64,000 nt of DNA from positions 1 to 64,000 of the forward strand of contig CANJLD010000003.1 of the NCBI GenBank assembly GCA_947475165.1, written 5' to 3'. The notes under the pieces are model-generated. The model was not told where the DNA came from. It worked only from the letters and a program-made list of their open reading frames with translations, and searched no databases. Below, one piece after another: positions 18,075 to 26,030 of the stretch. Every line of letters starts with the position of its first letter. Position 1 is the first letter of the stretch. The position numbers were made by a program, and so were the translations under genes. Source of the stretch: Bacteroidota bacterium (GTDB taxonomy: Bacteria; Bacteroidota; Bacteroidia; Chitinophagales; LD1).

Positions 18075-18530
18075 ATGGCAAGCATTGAAGAGGAAATTAA
18101 GCAGAATAAAAAATTTGAAAGTGAGCATCAAAAGGCTGCGGTAAACATTATGTTTACCAGCAGTTGGTTGTATAACATCAATGCCACGCGATTAAAAAAA
18201 CATGCTGTTACTCCCGAGCAATTCAATGTATTACGCATTCTTCGCGGCTCATACCCTAAACCCTTAATGCTGGGTAATGTTACTTGCCGTATGGTAGATA
18301 AGTCGAGTAACGCTACCCGATTGGTCGAAAAGCTTCGCCAAAAAGGATATGTAAAAAGAGAACTTTGTGAAACCAATCGCAGGCAGGTAGATATTGTGAT
18401 TACCGATAAAGGACTGGCCTTACTCACCAAAATAGATAACGAAGCCGAAGAATGGTTGGATACTATGAAAGGCATTACTAAAGCAGAAGCGGTAGAACTT
18501 AACCGATTGCTAGATAAGGTAAGAAAGTAA
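18075..18530 (+). CDS. MarR family transcriptional regulator
   Basis: 151 residues with a winged helix-turn-helix: TPEQFNVLRILRGSYPKPLM, then the recognition part around VDKSSNATRLVEKLRQKGYV and the wing RRQVDIVITDKG. MarR proteins bind palindromes as dimers and usually release DNA when they meet phenolic or oxidising ligands. Motif copies at its own promoter suggest autoregulation, and another at the following promoter suggests control of the YceI/pirin genes downstream. Confidence 0.9.
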   Translation: MASIEEEIKQNKKFESEHQKAAVNIMFTSSWLYNINATRLKKHAVTPEQFNVLRILRGSYPKPLMLGNVTCRMVDKSSNATRLVEKLRQKGYVKRELCETNRRQVDIVITDKGLALLTKIDNEAEEWLDTMKGITKAEAVELNRLLDKVRK

Positions 18531-18540
18531 AATTTTTTGT

Positions 18541-18578
18541 AACAATTGTTGTAAATACAAATATCATTACTACTTTTG
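18541..18578 (+). promoter_or_regulatory. Promoter of the DUF6069-YceI-pirin unit with probable MarR operator
   Basis: TTG at 18549-18551, 19 bp, then TACTTTTG at 18571-18578. The -33 element lies inside AACAATTGTTGT, a near-perfect palindrome that matches the CAATNNTTG copies at the marR promoter. Binding there would block the polymerase. Confidence 0.65.
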
Positions 18579-18623
18579 TTGTCGAAATCAAATTCATTAA
18601 AACAAAAACAAAAACAAAACAAC

Positions 18624-19016
18624 ATGAAACCAACTATCACACAGGCACTTAAAGGTGCGCTCATTAGCGGAGTAATCGCTTTAGTAATTAATCAAATTTG
18701 GAATTTTATTGCTCTCCATTTTTTAGGAGCAGTAGCACCAGCAGGTCCTTGGACAATTATGGTAGGAGTATCGTCTGTTGTCCCTTTATTATTGGCAGGG
18801 GTTGTTTATTTTCTTTTAGAAAAATATACCAGCAATGGGACTAAAATATTTACAGCACTATCTATAGTGCTAGCGGTTCTGAGTGTCTATGGAAACTTTC
18901 AACCTGTTTTACCGGACGGGACAGATACTCCTCAAGGATTCGCCTTATTGACTGTGCCTATGCACTTTGTGGCTGGCTTTGCCGCTGCGTTTGGTATTCC
19001 TCGTTTTAGTAAATAA
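18624..19016 (+). CDS. DUF6069-like four-helix membrane protein
   Basis: About 130 residues with four hydrophobic helices; the start GALISGVIALVINQIWNFIA and the fourth helix VPMHFVAGFAAAFGIPRF fit the DUF6069 family, which is of unknown function and often next to MarR and YceI genes. ATG 18624 is chosen because it follows the promoter at 18578 by a normal leader and starts the first helix. First gene of the MarR-linked unit. Confidence 0.7.
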   Translation: MKPTITQALKGALISGVIALVINQIWNFIALHFLGAVAPAGPWTIMVGVSSVVPLLLAGVVYFLLEKYTSNGTKIFTALSIVLAVLSVYGNFQPVLPDGTDTPQGFALLTVPMHFVAGFAAAFGIPRFSK

Positions 19017-19053
19017 TTCAAACCAATTTTCATAAACAACAAAACAAAATAAC

Positions 19054-19596
19054 ATGTCAACTCAAGCAATTTCAAAATGGTCTATTGACCCAATGCACAG
19101 TGAAATTCACTTTAAAGTGAAACACTTAATGATTAACACCGTAACCGGTAGTTTTAAAAAATTTGAAGGTTTACTCGAAGGTTCTAAGGAAGATTTTACC
19201 GATGCAAAAATTTCTTTCACAGCCGACATCAATAGTATTAATACCGGCGTGGAATACCGCGACACACACTTGAAGGGCGCAGAATTCTTCAATGCAGAAA
19301 AATATCCGCAATTGAAATTTGAATCAACTTCATTCGAAAAAATAGGAGATACCATTTATTTATTGAAAGGAAACATCACTATTCTTGAAACTACACTGCC
19401 TATTCAATTGGATGTGGAGTATGGTGGTAAGGCAACCGATTTTTATGGCAACACAAAATCGGGCTTCGAAATTTCAGGAAAATTGAAAAGAAAAGACTTC
19501 GGTTTGACTTGGGATGGAATAACCGAAACAGGCGGCATTGCCTTGGGCGATGAAGTTAAGTTAGTGCTTAACGTGCAGTTGCAATTATTGAAATAA
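19054..19596 (+). CDS. YceI family lipid-binding-like protein
   Basis: 180 residues with the YceI pattern: WSIDPMHSEIHFKVKHLMINTVTGSFKKF at the start, then a beta-rich barrel with SFTADINSINTGVEYRDTHLK. YceI proteins are lipocalin-like barrels that bind isoprenoid or polyprenyl compounds such as quinone precursors. No signal peptide is seen, so this copy is probably cytoplasmic. Third in the unit MarR, DUF6069, YceI, pirin. Confidence 0.9.
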   Translation: MSTQAISKWSIDPMHSEIHFKVKHLMINTVTGSFKKFEGLLEGSKEDFTDAKISFTADINSINTGVEYRDTHLKGAEFFNAEKYPQLKFESTSFEKIGDTIYLLKGNITILETTLPIQLDVEYGGKATDFYGNTKSGFEISGKLKRKDFGLTWDGITETGGIALGDEVKLVLNVQLQLLK

Positions 19597-19615
19597 GACT
19601 AGTAAAATTCAAGTT

Positions 19616-20323
19616 GTGAAATATCTATTGCGACCGGATAAGGACAGATGGCATAAGCAGGACTCTATGAAGAAAAGTGCCTATGCCTTTGTGCCTTTCC
19701 AAACAAATTTTGGAGAGTTGTGTGGTATGGCAGATGACGTTGTTTTTCCTGGAAAGGGATTCGGCATGCATCCTCACGAAAACATGGAAATAAGCACTAT
19801 TGTAATTAGTGGTGCACAGGCTCACAAAGACAATACGGGAAGCGAAGGAATTTTTGCCGGTAATTCTGTTCAAACCATGAGTGCTGGAACCGGAATAATG
19901 CATAGTGAATTCAACGCTTCTGATTCAGAATCTTTTCACAGCTTTCAGATTTGGGTTTATCCAAAAGTTAAAGATGTAAAACCTCATCACGAAAAATTTA
20001 CCTACGAGCCAGAGGAGAAGTTGAACAAAATATTGCTGGCACTTTCACCGGATGGCAGAAAAGGAACAGCATTAATTAATCAAGATGCTTTTTTCAGCGT
20101 TTCAAAATTGCAGTCAAGAAAAACCATTGAATATAAAATGAACAAGACAGATAATGGAGTTTATATTCATTGCGCTAACGGAAGTGTGCAGGTGGATGAC
20201 TATGTGTTAAATGCCGGAGATGCCATTGGAGCATATGATGGCGAGAGGGTAATTATATCAGCTAATGCTGATGCCGATTTAATTTTTGTTGAAGTTCCAA
20301 TGCAACACGGCATAAATGTTTAG
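19616..20323 (+). CDS. Pirin family protein (first copy)
   Basis: 235 residues, bicupin. The metal-binding histidines are in GFGMHPHENMEISTIV and a later histidine in GIMHSEFN. Pirins act as quercetinase-like dioxygenases or redox-sensing partners. The start is GTG at 19616, 20 bp after YceI. It is shorter and quite different from the second pirin 430 bp downstream, so the pair is not a recent duplication. Confidence 0.88.
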   Translation: MKYLLRPDKDRWHKQDSMKKSAYAFVPFQTNFGELCGMADDVVFPGKGFGMHPHENMEISTIVISGAQAHKDNTGSEGIFAGNSVQTMSAGTGIMHSEFNASDSESFHSFQIWVYPKVKDVKPHHEKFTYEPEEKLNKILLALSPDGRKGTALINQDAFFSVSKLQSRKTIEYKMNKTDNGVYIHCANGSVQVDDYVLNAGDAIGAYDGERVIISANADADLIFVEVPMQHGINV

Positions 20324-20390
20324 TGCGATTTTATTTCTGCTCCACTCAACATTATTTCCAAACCTTTTGTCAAATCAAAATGGTCATATT

Positions 20391-20750
20391 ATGAACGAAA
20401 CATTAATTAGAGAATTTAAAGCTGCTGACGTGAACGCTCCGGTAATAGTTCTGTTCGGAGGAAACCCGAACAGAATGAACGAAGTTGTTTCTCTTATCAA
20501 GAATATTGCTGGCATTACAGCCATTGGTTCTTTTTCTGAAGAAGAAGGAATGCAACTATTAAAATCACTTCCAAAAATTGATTTAGTTTTAATTGGAGGC
20601 AGATATACCGATGAGCAACGAATTAGAATTCGACAATATGTAAAACAGCATCTAACTAAAGTTCAAACTACAGAACCGGGATATCAATATCCCTATGATA
20701 ATGCTGAAATAATTAAGTATATACGGAAGAAATTAAATCTTGAACTATGA
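20391..20750 (+). CDS. Hypothetical protein, possibly receiver-like fold
   Basis: About 119 residues from ATG 20391 (MNETLIREFKAADVN); the upstream extension to 20316 overlaps the pirin gene and is rejected. Alternating strands and helices (PVIVLFGGNPNRM, ITAIGSFSEEEG, IDLVLIGGRYTDEQR) suggest a small Rossmann-like or receiver-like fold, but no phosphoacceptor pattern is clear. Its stop overlaps the next pirin start by 4 bp, so it is translated with that gene. I do not recognise the family. Confidence 0.65.
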   Translation: MNETLIREFKAADVNAPVIVLFGGNPNRMNEVVSLIKNIAGITAIGSFSEEEGMQLLKSLPKIDLVLIGGRYTDEQRIRIRQYVKQHLTKVQTTEPGYQYPYDNAEIIKYIRKKLNLEL

Positions 20751-21619
20751 AAAAGCAAATCGAAAAAGTTTTAACTCCTCCCGCACCACACATGGTGGGC
20801 GATGGGTTTAGAGTACATAATTTCTTCCCGGGTAACGATGGCGAAATGACGCGCATGAGTCCATTCTTTATGATGGACTACGGAGCCAAGATTGAGTTTC
20901 CCGCATCGGAACATCAGCGCGGAGTGGGTGTGCATCCGCATCGCGGGTTTGAAACCGTAACTATTGCTTATGCAGGAAAAGTTGCGCATCATGATAGTGC
21001 CGGCAACAGCGGTATAATTGGCGAAGGCGAAGTGCAGTGGATGACTGCTGCGTCAGGAATTTTGCACAAAGAATATCACGAGAAAGAGTTTGCGCGTAAA
21101 GGAGGAGCTTTCCAAATGGTGCAGTTGTGGGTGAACCTTCCTGCAAAAGATAAAATGAGCAAGCCGAAGTATCAGGGAATTTCTGTTAACCAAATGGGCA
21201 AATACAATTTGCCTGACAACGGTGGGCGTGTAGATGTAATTGCAGGTGAATTTAAAGGAGTGAAAGGTGCGGCTTCTACGTTTACACCTATGCACGTTTA
21301 CAATTTGTATTTGAACAAAGGCGCTAAGCTTTCTTTCGATTTGCCCGAAAACTTCAACACCGGTTTACTTGTTGCGGAAGGGGAAATAAAAGTGAACGAT
21401 GAAAGAAATGTTCCGCTTGACCACTTCTTGCTTTTTAAAATTTCCGGAACTGAAATTACGGTGGAAGCATTGAGCGATGTAAAAGTTTTAGTGCTGAGCG
21501 GTGAGCCTATTAACGAACCGATTGTTGCTTATGGTCCTTTTCTGATGAATACTAAAGCAGAAATTATTCAGGCTTATGAAGATGTGAATAGTGGTAAGTT
21601 TGGTGTGCTGGAAGATTAA
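20747..21619 (+). CDS. Pirin family protein (second copy, long form)
   Basis: 290 residues with both pirin cupin domains. The metal site is in GVGVHPHRGFETVTIAY with further ligands in AASGILHKEYHE; the C-terminal cupin includes FLLFKISG and GEPINEPIVAYGPFLMN. The long form is closer to enzymes with quercetin 2,3-dioxygenase activity. Translationally coupled to the small protein before it. Confidence 0.92.
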   Translation: MKKQIEKVLTPPAPHMVGDGFRVHNFFPGNDGEMTRMSPFFMMDYGAKIEFPASEHQRGVGVHPHRGFETVTIAYAGKVAHHDSAGNSGIIGEGEVQWMTAASGILHKEYHEKEFARKGGAFQMVQLWVNLPAKDKMSKPKYQGISVNQMGKYNLPDNGGRVDVIAGEFKGVKGAASTFTPMHVYNLYLNKGAKLSFDLPENFNTGLLVAEGEIKVNDERNVPLDHFLLFKISGTEITVEALSDVKVLVLSGEPINEPIVAYGPFLMNTKAEIIQAYEDVNSGKFGVLED

Positions 21620-21682
21620 ACAACAAAGGGCGAGAGCGAGGGACGAAGGACGAGGGAAATTCTAAAAATTATATTCGCATTT

Positions 21683-22243
21683 ATGAAAATTACCATAGTA
21701 TCAGGAAGCCCCAGACTTGAAAGTGTAACCGCACGTGTTGCCTATTACCTGGAGAAATTCTTTAAACAAAAATATCCGCAACATGAATTCACTTTGCTTG
21801 AGTTGAGAAATCATCAGATTCCTCTAATTCAAAAAGTGTGGACTAAGCCCGATGATGTTCCGGCAGAGTTTAAAGAGCTGGCAAATACTATAACCGGTAG
21901 CGAGGCTTTTGTATTGCTGACTCCGGAGTATAATGGCAGTATGTCTTCTGCTATCAGAAATTTATTCGACCACTTTCCGAAGCAAACGAAAAAAACTTTT
22001 GGAATTGTAACGGCTTCGGAAGGAGCAATGGGCGGAATACGCGCAGCGGTTGGAATGCAAAATCAAATCTGCGGCTGGTTCGGAATTCCCTGCCCTAATA
22101 TGCTTATTGTGCCGGGCATGGATAAAAAGTTTGATGAAAAAGGAAATCTGCTGGACGAAAAGTTCTCGAACAACATTATGACCTTCACGAACGAATTTAT
22201 CTGGCTGGCAGAAGCTGTAGCAACTAAAAAGCATGGTGCATGA
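21683..22243 (+). CDS. NAD(P)H-dependent FMN reductase
   Basis: 186 residues, flavodoxin-like. The FMN phosphate loop is SGSPRLESVT at residues 6-15; LTPEYNGSMSSAIRNLFDH near 77-95 is the second flavin contact. Family members reduce FMN, quinones or azo dyes with NAD(P)H. Its stop overlaps the haem-binding protein start by 4 bp. Confidence 0.9.
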   Translation: MKITIVSGSPRLESVTARVAYYLEKFFKQKYPQHEFTLLELRNHQIPLIQKVWTKPDDVPAEFKELANTITGSEAFVLLTPEYNGSMSSAIRNLFDHFPKQTKKTFGIVTASEGAMGGIRAAVGMQNQICGWFGIPCPNMLIVPGMDKKFDEKGNLLDEKFSNNIMTFTNEFIWLAEAVATKKHGA

Positions 22244-22746
22244 AATATGTGAAGAAGGTTTTGATTGGAGTAGTTATAGTGTTAGTGGTGATTCAATTCT
22301 TCCATCCCGAAAAAAATGTAGCGACCGGTGTTCAGGCAAACAGCATTGCTGCTGTGTTTACAACGCCCGAAGAAGTGCAAATTATTTTTGCAACAAGTTG
22401 TAACGATTGCCATAGCAACAACACTACTTACCCGTGGTATAATAATATTCAACCGGTGGCGTGGTGGCTTAACCATCATGTAAACGAAGGCAAAGAGAAA
22501 TTGAACTTTGATGAGTTCGCGAGTTACAGTCCGCGCAGACAGTATCATAAATTAGAAGAGGCCGAAGAAATGCTGAACGAAAACGAAATGCCTCTTTCAT
22601 CTTACACTTTCATCCACCGCGATGCGGTTCTTTCGGCACAGCAAAAACAAGTGCTGGTTGACTGGACAAAAAACATCCGCAAAGAGATGGAAGCAACATA
22701 CCCTAAAGACAGTTTAATTCGTAAACCACAAAATCTAAAACCATGA
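22240..22746 (+). CDS. Haem-binding domain protein (CxxCH)
   Basis: 168 residues with an N-terminal membrane anchor (5-22) and a periplasmic domain carrying one covalent haem site, SCNDCHSNNTTYPWY, followed by QPVAWWLNHHVNEGKEKLNF. The layout matches the Bacteroidota haem-binding domain family (PF14376 type). A role in periplasmic electron transfer is likely but unproved. ATGA overlaps on both sides couple it to the FMN reductase and DoxX. Confidence 0.88.
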   Translation: MKYVKKVLIGVVIVLVVIQFFHPEKNVATGVQANSIAAVFTTPEEVQIIFATSCNDCHSNNTTYPWYNNIQPVAWWLNHHVNEGKEKLNFDEFASYSPRRQYHKLEEAEEMLNENEMPLSSYTFIHRDAVLSAQQKQVLVDWTKNIRKEMEATYPKDSLIRKPQNLKP

Positions 22747-23159
22747 TTAAGAAATTTCTTTCTGTAAAATTTACAGAATCTAAAACAAACATTGCAGTAC
22801 TTGTTCTCCGGATATTTGTGGGTGTGCTTATGGCGCATCACGGTTATGGAAAGCTTACTCATTTTGGTGAATACAGCGAGAAGTTTATGGACTTCCTGTA
22901 CTTGGGGCCTAAAGTTTCTTTAGCACTGGTAATTGCTGCCGAGTTTTTCTGTTCGGTGTTTTTAATAGTTGGCCTGTTTACACAACTCTCTTTGATTCCA
23001 TTAATTATTACAATGGTGGTAGCCGTTTTTAAAGCACACAGCGGAGAGGTTTTTGGCGATGGCGAACATGGCCTTTTGTATTTGGTAATATATGTGGCAC
23101 TGTTTATTACAGGACCCGGCAAATACAGCGCAGACCATTATTTGTTTAAGGTTGATTAA
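22743..23159 (+). CDS. DoxX family membrane protein
   Basis: 138 residues, four membrane helices. LRIFVGVLMAHHGYGKLTHF and the helix LVIAAEFFCSVFLIVGLFT are DoxX-family marks; members are linked to quinone-dependent redox and thiol stress. The ending YSADHYLFK is also typical. Last intact gene of the redox unit. Confidence 0.88.
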   Translation: MIKKFLSVKFTESKTNIAVLVLRIFVGVLMAHHGYGKLTHFGEYSEKFMDFLYLGPKVSLALVIAAEFFCSVFLIVGLFTQLSLIPLIITMVVAVFKAHSGEVFGDGEHGLLYLVIYVALFITGPGKYSADHYLFKVD

Positions 23160-23342
23160 TCTTCCATGTATCGAGTTGATTTTCTCCGCAACTCTCTTCT
23201 CACCTATGCTTTCTACGATCGGTCTGATTGACAAGAGCGATGATATTTTTTCTTTAATGTCAAAGCCGTTGCCGGCTCGCTGACGATGACTTCGTTTAAA
23301 GCAGAATAATTTCTTTTCTATTTTCATCGAAAATTATTTCAA

Positions 23343-23567
23343 ATGAAAGAAGTAACCAAAGAATACACCAACGGAGAAGTAACCATAGTTTGGCAAAACG
23401 CGCTTTGTACACACTCTGCCAATTGCGTTAAAGGCTTGCCCGAAGTATTTCGCCCGAGAGAAAATCCGTGAATTACTCCTGAAAATTCAACTGCTGAAAA
23501 ATTAGTGGAGCAGGTAAAGAAGTGTCCGAGCGGTGCGCTCAGCTTTTATATGAATGCCGATAAATAA
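23343..23567 (+). pseudogene. Divergent 4Fe-4S mono-cluster protein (Fer4_19/YjdI-like), in-frame TGA
   Basis: From ATG 23343 the frame reads MKEVTKEYTNGEVTIVWQ, then ALCTHSANCVKGLP, then stops at TGA 23469-23471 (codon 43); it continues in the same frame with ITPENSTAEKLVEQVKKC and ends at TAA 23565. Relatives have a tryptophan at the stop position (PWITPE), so a single TGG to TGA change explains it. All cluster cysteines are still present across the two parts. Too short to appear in usual ORF lists. TGA is a normal stop in other genes here, so recoding is unlikely. Confidence 0.75.
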
Positions 23568-23572
23568 ATTCA

Positions 23573-23627
23573 AGCCACGAATGGCACGAATTGATTTTCC
23601 GTTTAATTCGTGTAATTAGTGGTTACG
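23573..23627. repeat. Dispersed repeat pair, inverted (CCACGAAT...GTGG type)
   Basis: AGCCACGAATGGCACGAATT (from 23574) is followed by TTTAATTCGTGTAATTAGTG, which is its inverted partner. Together they form a weak hairpin between the 4Fe-4S pseudogene and the phosphatase gene. The same repeat family occurs near 10.4, 41.7, 42.2 and 51.8 kb. Confidence 0.6.
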
Positions 23628-23668
23628 AATTTCTTAAACCGGTTACATTAGCGTAACAATTACGCAAC

Positions 23669-24886
23669 ATGAAAGCACTTTACGCTACAGTTTTTCTTTC
23701 GCTACAGTTTCTCTTTTCTTTTTCTTCTCAAAACCGCAAAGTTTTAATTATTGGTATTGACGGCACGCGCAGCGATGCGTTTCAGCAGGCAAACACCCCA
23801 CATATCGATGCCTTGCTGGGTACTTCAACTTACAGTTATAGTTCATGGCATACGGGTATTACCTGGAGCGGTCCATCGTGGTCAACTATACTTACCGGTG
23901 TAAACTGGAACAAGCACGGAGTTACCAATAATAATTTTACCGGTTCTAATTTCAATCAATATCCGCCATTGCCAACTTTAGCAAAGCAGATAAAACCAAA
24001 TTTGAATTGTTCGATTGTTGCCGAGTGGGACCCGTTGATTGACGATATTACCAACGCCAGTTGGAACCGGATGGTTAAAGTGGCAGACGGAAGTAATTTT
24101 CCAACAGCAGATTCTGCTATTATTGAATTGCAGAACCCCGATATCGATTTGTTGTTTGCATATTTCGATAAGGTTGATTTAACCGGACACACTTCTACTT
24201 TTTCGCCAAGCAATCCGCTTTACATAAATGCCATACAAGACGTTGATAGCGCGGTAGGTAAAGTGTTGAACGCGCTGTATGCGCGCCCAACATACGCTAA
24301 CGAAGATTGGTTGATTTTGGTAGTAACTGACCATGGCGGCAGCAGTTTTTTTCACGGAGGAAATTCAAATGCCGAGCGCCAAATCTGGTGGATTGCTTCG
24401 GGCGATATGGTAGCGCATCAGCAAATTACACAAGCCGACCCCGGCACTTACAGTTGCGGCAACAATACTGTGTTTGATACTACTTGTGTCGATTTGTCTT
24501 TGCTGAAAACATCACCGGTGCATGCCGATATTACAGTTACTGCTTTGCATTATCTCATTTACGATTCAGGAATTAACCCAGAAACAAGGCCCGAATGGAA
24601 TTTAGACGGAAAATCGTGGCTGATAAATTCAACCGGTGTAAATGAACTGGCAGAAGACAAAAATATTTCGGTGTTTCCTAACCCGGTGGAGGGTGAGTTA
24701 ACGGTTAGCGGTTTAAAGTTTGCTGCCGCAAAGCAAATGTCAATTGAATTATTTTCGATGGATGGAAAGAAAGTTTTCAGCACTGTTCCCGTTTCAGAAA
24801 ATATTTCCATCAACACAGAAAGTTTTGCAAAAGGCATTTATCTCCTGAAAGCCGGAAAGGTTTCAAAGAAAATTGTGATTGAATAA
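23669..24886 (+). CDS. Secreted alkaline phosphatase superfamily protein with T9SS sorting domain
   Basis: 405 residues. A signal peptide (about 1-20) is followed by a type I phosphodiesterase/alkaline-phosphatase fold: the metal-binding IIGIDGTRSDAF, the nucleophile region SGPSWSTILTGV, and TDHGGSSFFHGG for the second metal site. The C-terminal 75 residues (ISVFPNPVEGELTVSG... to KKIVIE) are a type A sorting domain for the type IX system, so it is secreted or placed on the cell surface. Its stop directly abuts the stop of a second superfamily member on the other strand. Confidence 0.9.
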   Translation: MKALYATVFLSLQFLFSFSSQNRKVLIIGIDGTRSDAFQQANTPHIDALLGTSTYSYSSWHTGITWSGPSWSTILTGVNWNKHGVTNNNFTGSNFNQYPPLPTLAKQIKPNLNCSIVAEWDPLIDDITNASWNRMVKVADGSNFPTADSAIIELQNPDIDLLFAYFDKVDLTGHTSTFSPSNPLYINAIQDVDSAVGKVLNALYARPTYANEDWLILVVTDHGGSSFFHGGNSNAERQIWWIASGDMVAHQQITQADPGTYSCGNNTVFDTTCVDLSLLKTSPVHADITVTALHYLIYDSGINPETRPEWNLDGKSWLINSTGVNELAEDKNISVFPNPVEGELTVSGLKFAAAKQMSIELFSMDGKKVFSTVPVSENISINTESFAKGIYLLKAGKVSKKIVIE

Positions 24887-25966
24887 TCAATCCAGAATTT
24901 CGTCTATCGGGTTTCCAAACTTATCGCCTTCATAAAATTTCTTGCCGAACAGTTTAGCGATAGTTGCCGCAATTTGTTTCTGATAAAATTTCCCCTTTTT
25001 CAATGAGCCTTCGCTTTTTATACCCGGGCCAATGGCTGCCATCCATATTTTATCGGCAGGCAAAATCAAACCGCCATGATGCCTCCACATTTGCGTTCCG
25101 GTTTTGCCGCGCCCGTGGTCACAGGTAATGATGAGCGTAGTATTGTCTTTGTATTGCGGGTCGCTTTGAATAAAATTCCAGAGGTCGCGCATATAAGCAT
25201 CTAACTGATTGGCAGAATGTAAATACGAATCGTATTCGCCTTCGTGACCAAAGTGGTCGGTCTCATCAAAACCAATAAACGCAAAGCGCGGATGGTTGCG
25301 GGCAATATACTCTTTGGCAAAACGATAAGTGAGTGAATCGGTAAGGATAAATCCATTTGACGCAGGACATTTTTCATTCCAGCCTTCAAAAATTAAATCG
25401 CCACTGCTGCATCTGCCTGCCGAGTCTTTAATGTTTACATACACAGGAACTCCGTTTCGTTTAGTGTTGATGATGCGTGGAAAGGCATCCCAGGTAGCAA
25501 CCGCTACCATTTTATTTTTGAATTGAGCATCGCTATTCAGCAAATCGAAAATGGTAAGGTTGGGATTATCGGGAAAATCGTTGCTGTTTACTTTAGGGTC
25601 ACCGTAACCGGAAAATATTTCGTTGTAACCGGGGTAAGAGAAGCGGTACCGGTTGGTCACTTTCATTTTACTGGCGTTCTTTCTTTCGCCAATAATGCTG
25701 CCTTGTTTAGCAATGGTGTTCCAGATGAACGGAGTAATTTTTTCGCGGCTGCTTACATTATCGCCTGTCCAATAATTTTTCCTCAGCGCATCCACATCGC
25801 GCACCAATTTTTTGCTGTTGATCAGTTTCTTTTCCGCGCCTTTAAAAACTTCCTGCCACCGGTAGCCATCCCAGGTTACCAAAATAATGTTATGCGTTTT
25901 GGCAGTGTCTTGTGCTGTAACAATTATTGTTGACAGAAGAAAAATGAAGGATAGAATTTTATTCAT
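24887..25966 (-). CDS. Alkaline phosphatase superfamily protein, periplasmic
   Basis: 359 residues with a signal peptide (1-18, ending VTAQ). Metal-binding motifs ILVTWDGYRWQEVF near the start, FDETDHFGHEGEYD and ITCDHGRGK are present; it lacks a sorting domain, so it should stay in the periplasm. It is only distantly similar to the neighbouring phosphatase, so the pair is probably functional clustering rather than a recent duplication. Substrate unknown. Confidence 0.88.
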   Translation of the reverse strand: MNKILSFIFLLSTIIVTAQDTAKTHNIILVTWDGYRWQEVFKGAEKKLINSKKLVRDVDALRKNYWTGDNVSSREKITPFIWNTIAKQGSIIGERKNASKMKVTNRYRFSYPGYNEIFSGYGDPKVNSNDFPDNPNLTIFDLLNSDAQFKNKMVAVATWDAFPRIINTKRNGVPVYVNIKDSAGRCSSGDLIFEGWNEKCPASNGFILTDSLTYRFAKEYIARNHPRFAFIGFDETDHFGHEGEYDSYLHSANQLDAYMRDLWNFIQSDPQYKDNTTLIITCDHGRGKTGTQMWRHHGGLILPADKIWMAAIGPGIKSEGSLKKGKFYQKQIAATIAKLFGKKFYEGDKFGNPIDEILD

Positions 25967-26030
25967 ACTGATTTTTTGCGAGAGTAGTCATGGTGTGTAA
26001 ATGAATTGTAACTATAAGGAAAATTTAAAG

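Noticed and set aside
23001-23327. Minus-strand open frame of 108 codons opposite DoxX and the following gap
   Set aside because: It overlaps the conserved doxX coding sequence on the other strand, and I see no family motif or start signal.
23469-23471. TGA read as tryptophan genome-wide
   Set aside because: truA, the MpaB-like gene and the MBOAT gene end at TGA at the expected place, so TGA is a normal stop here.
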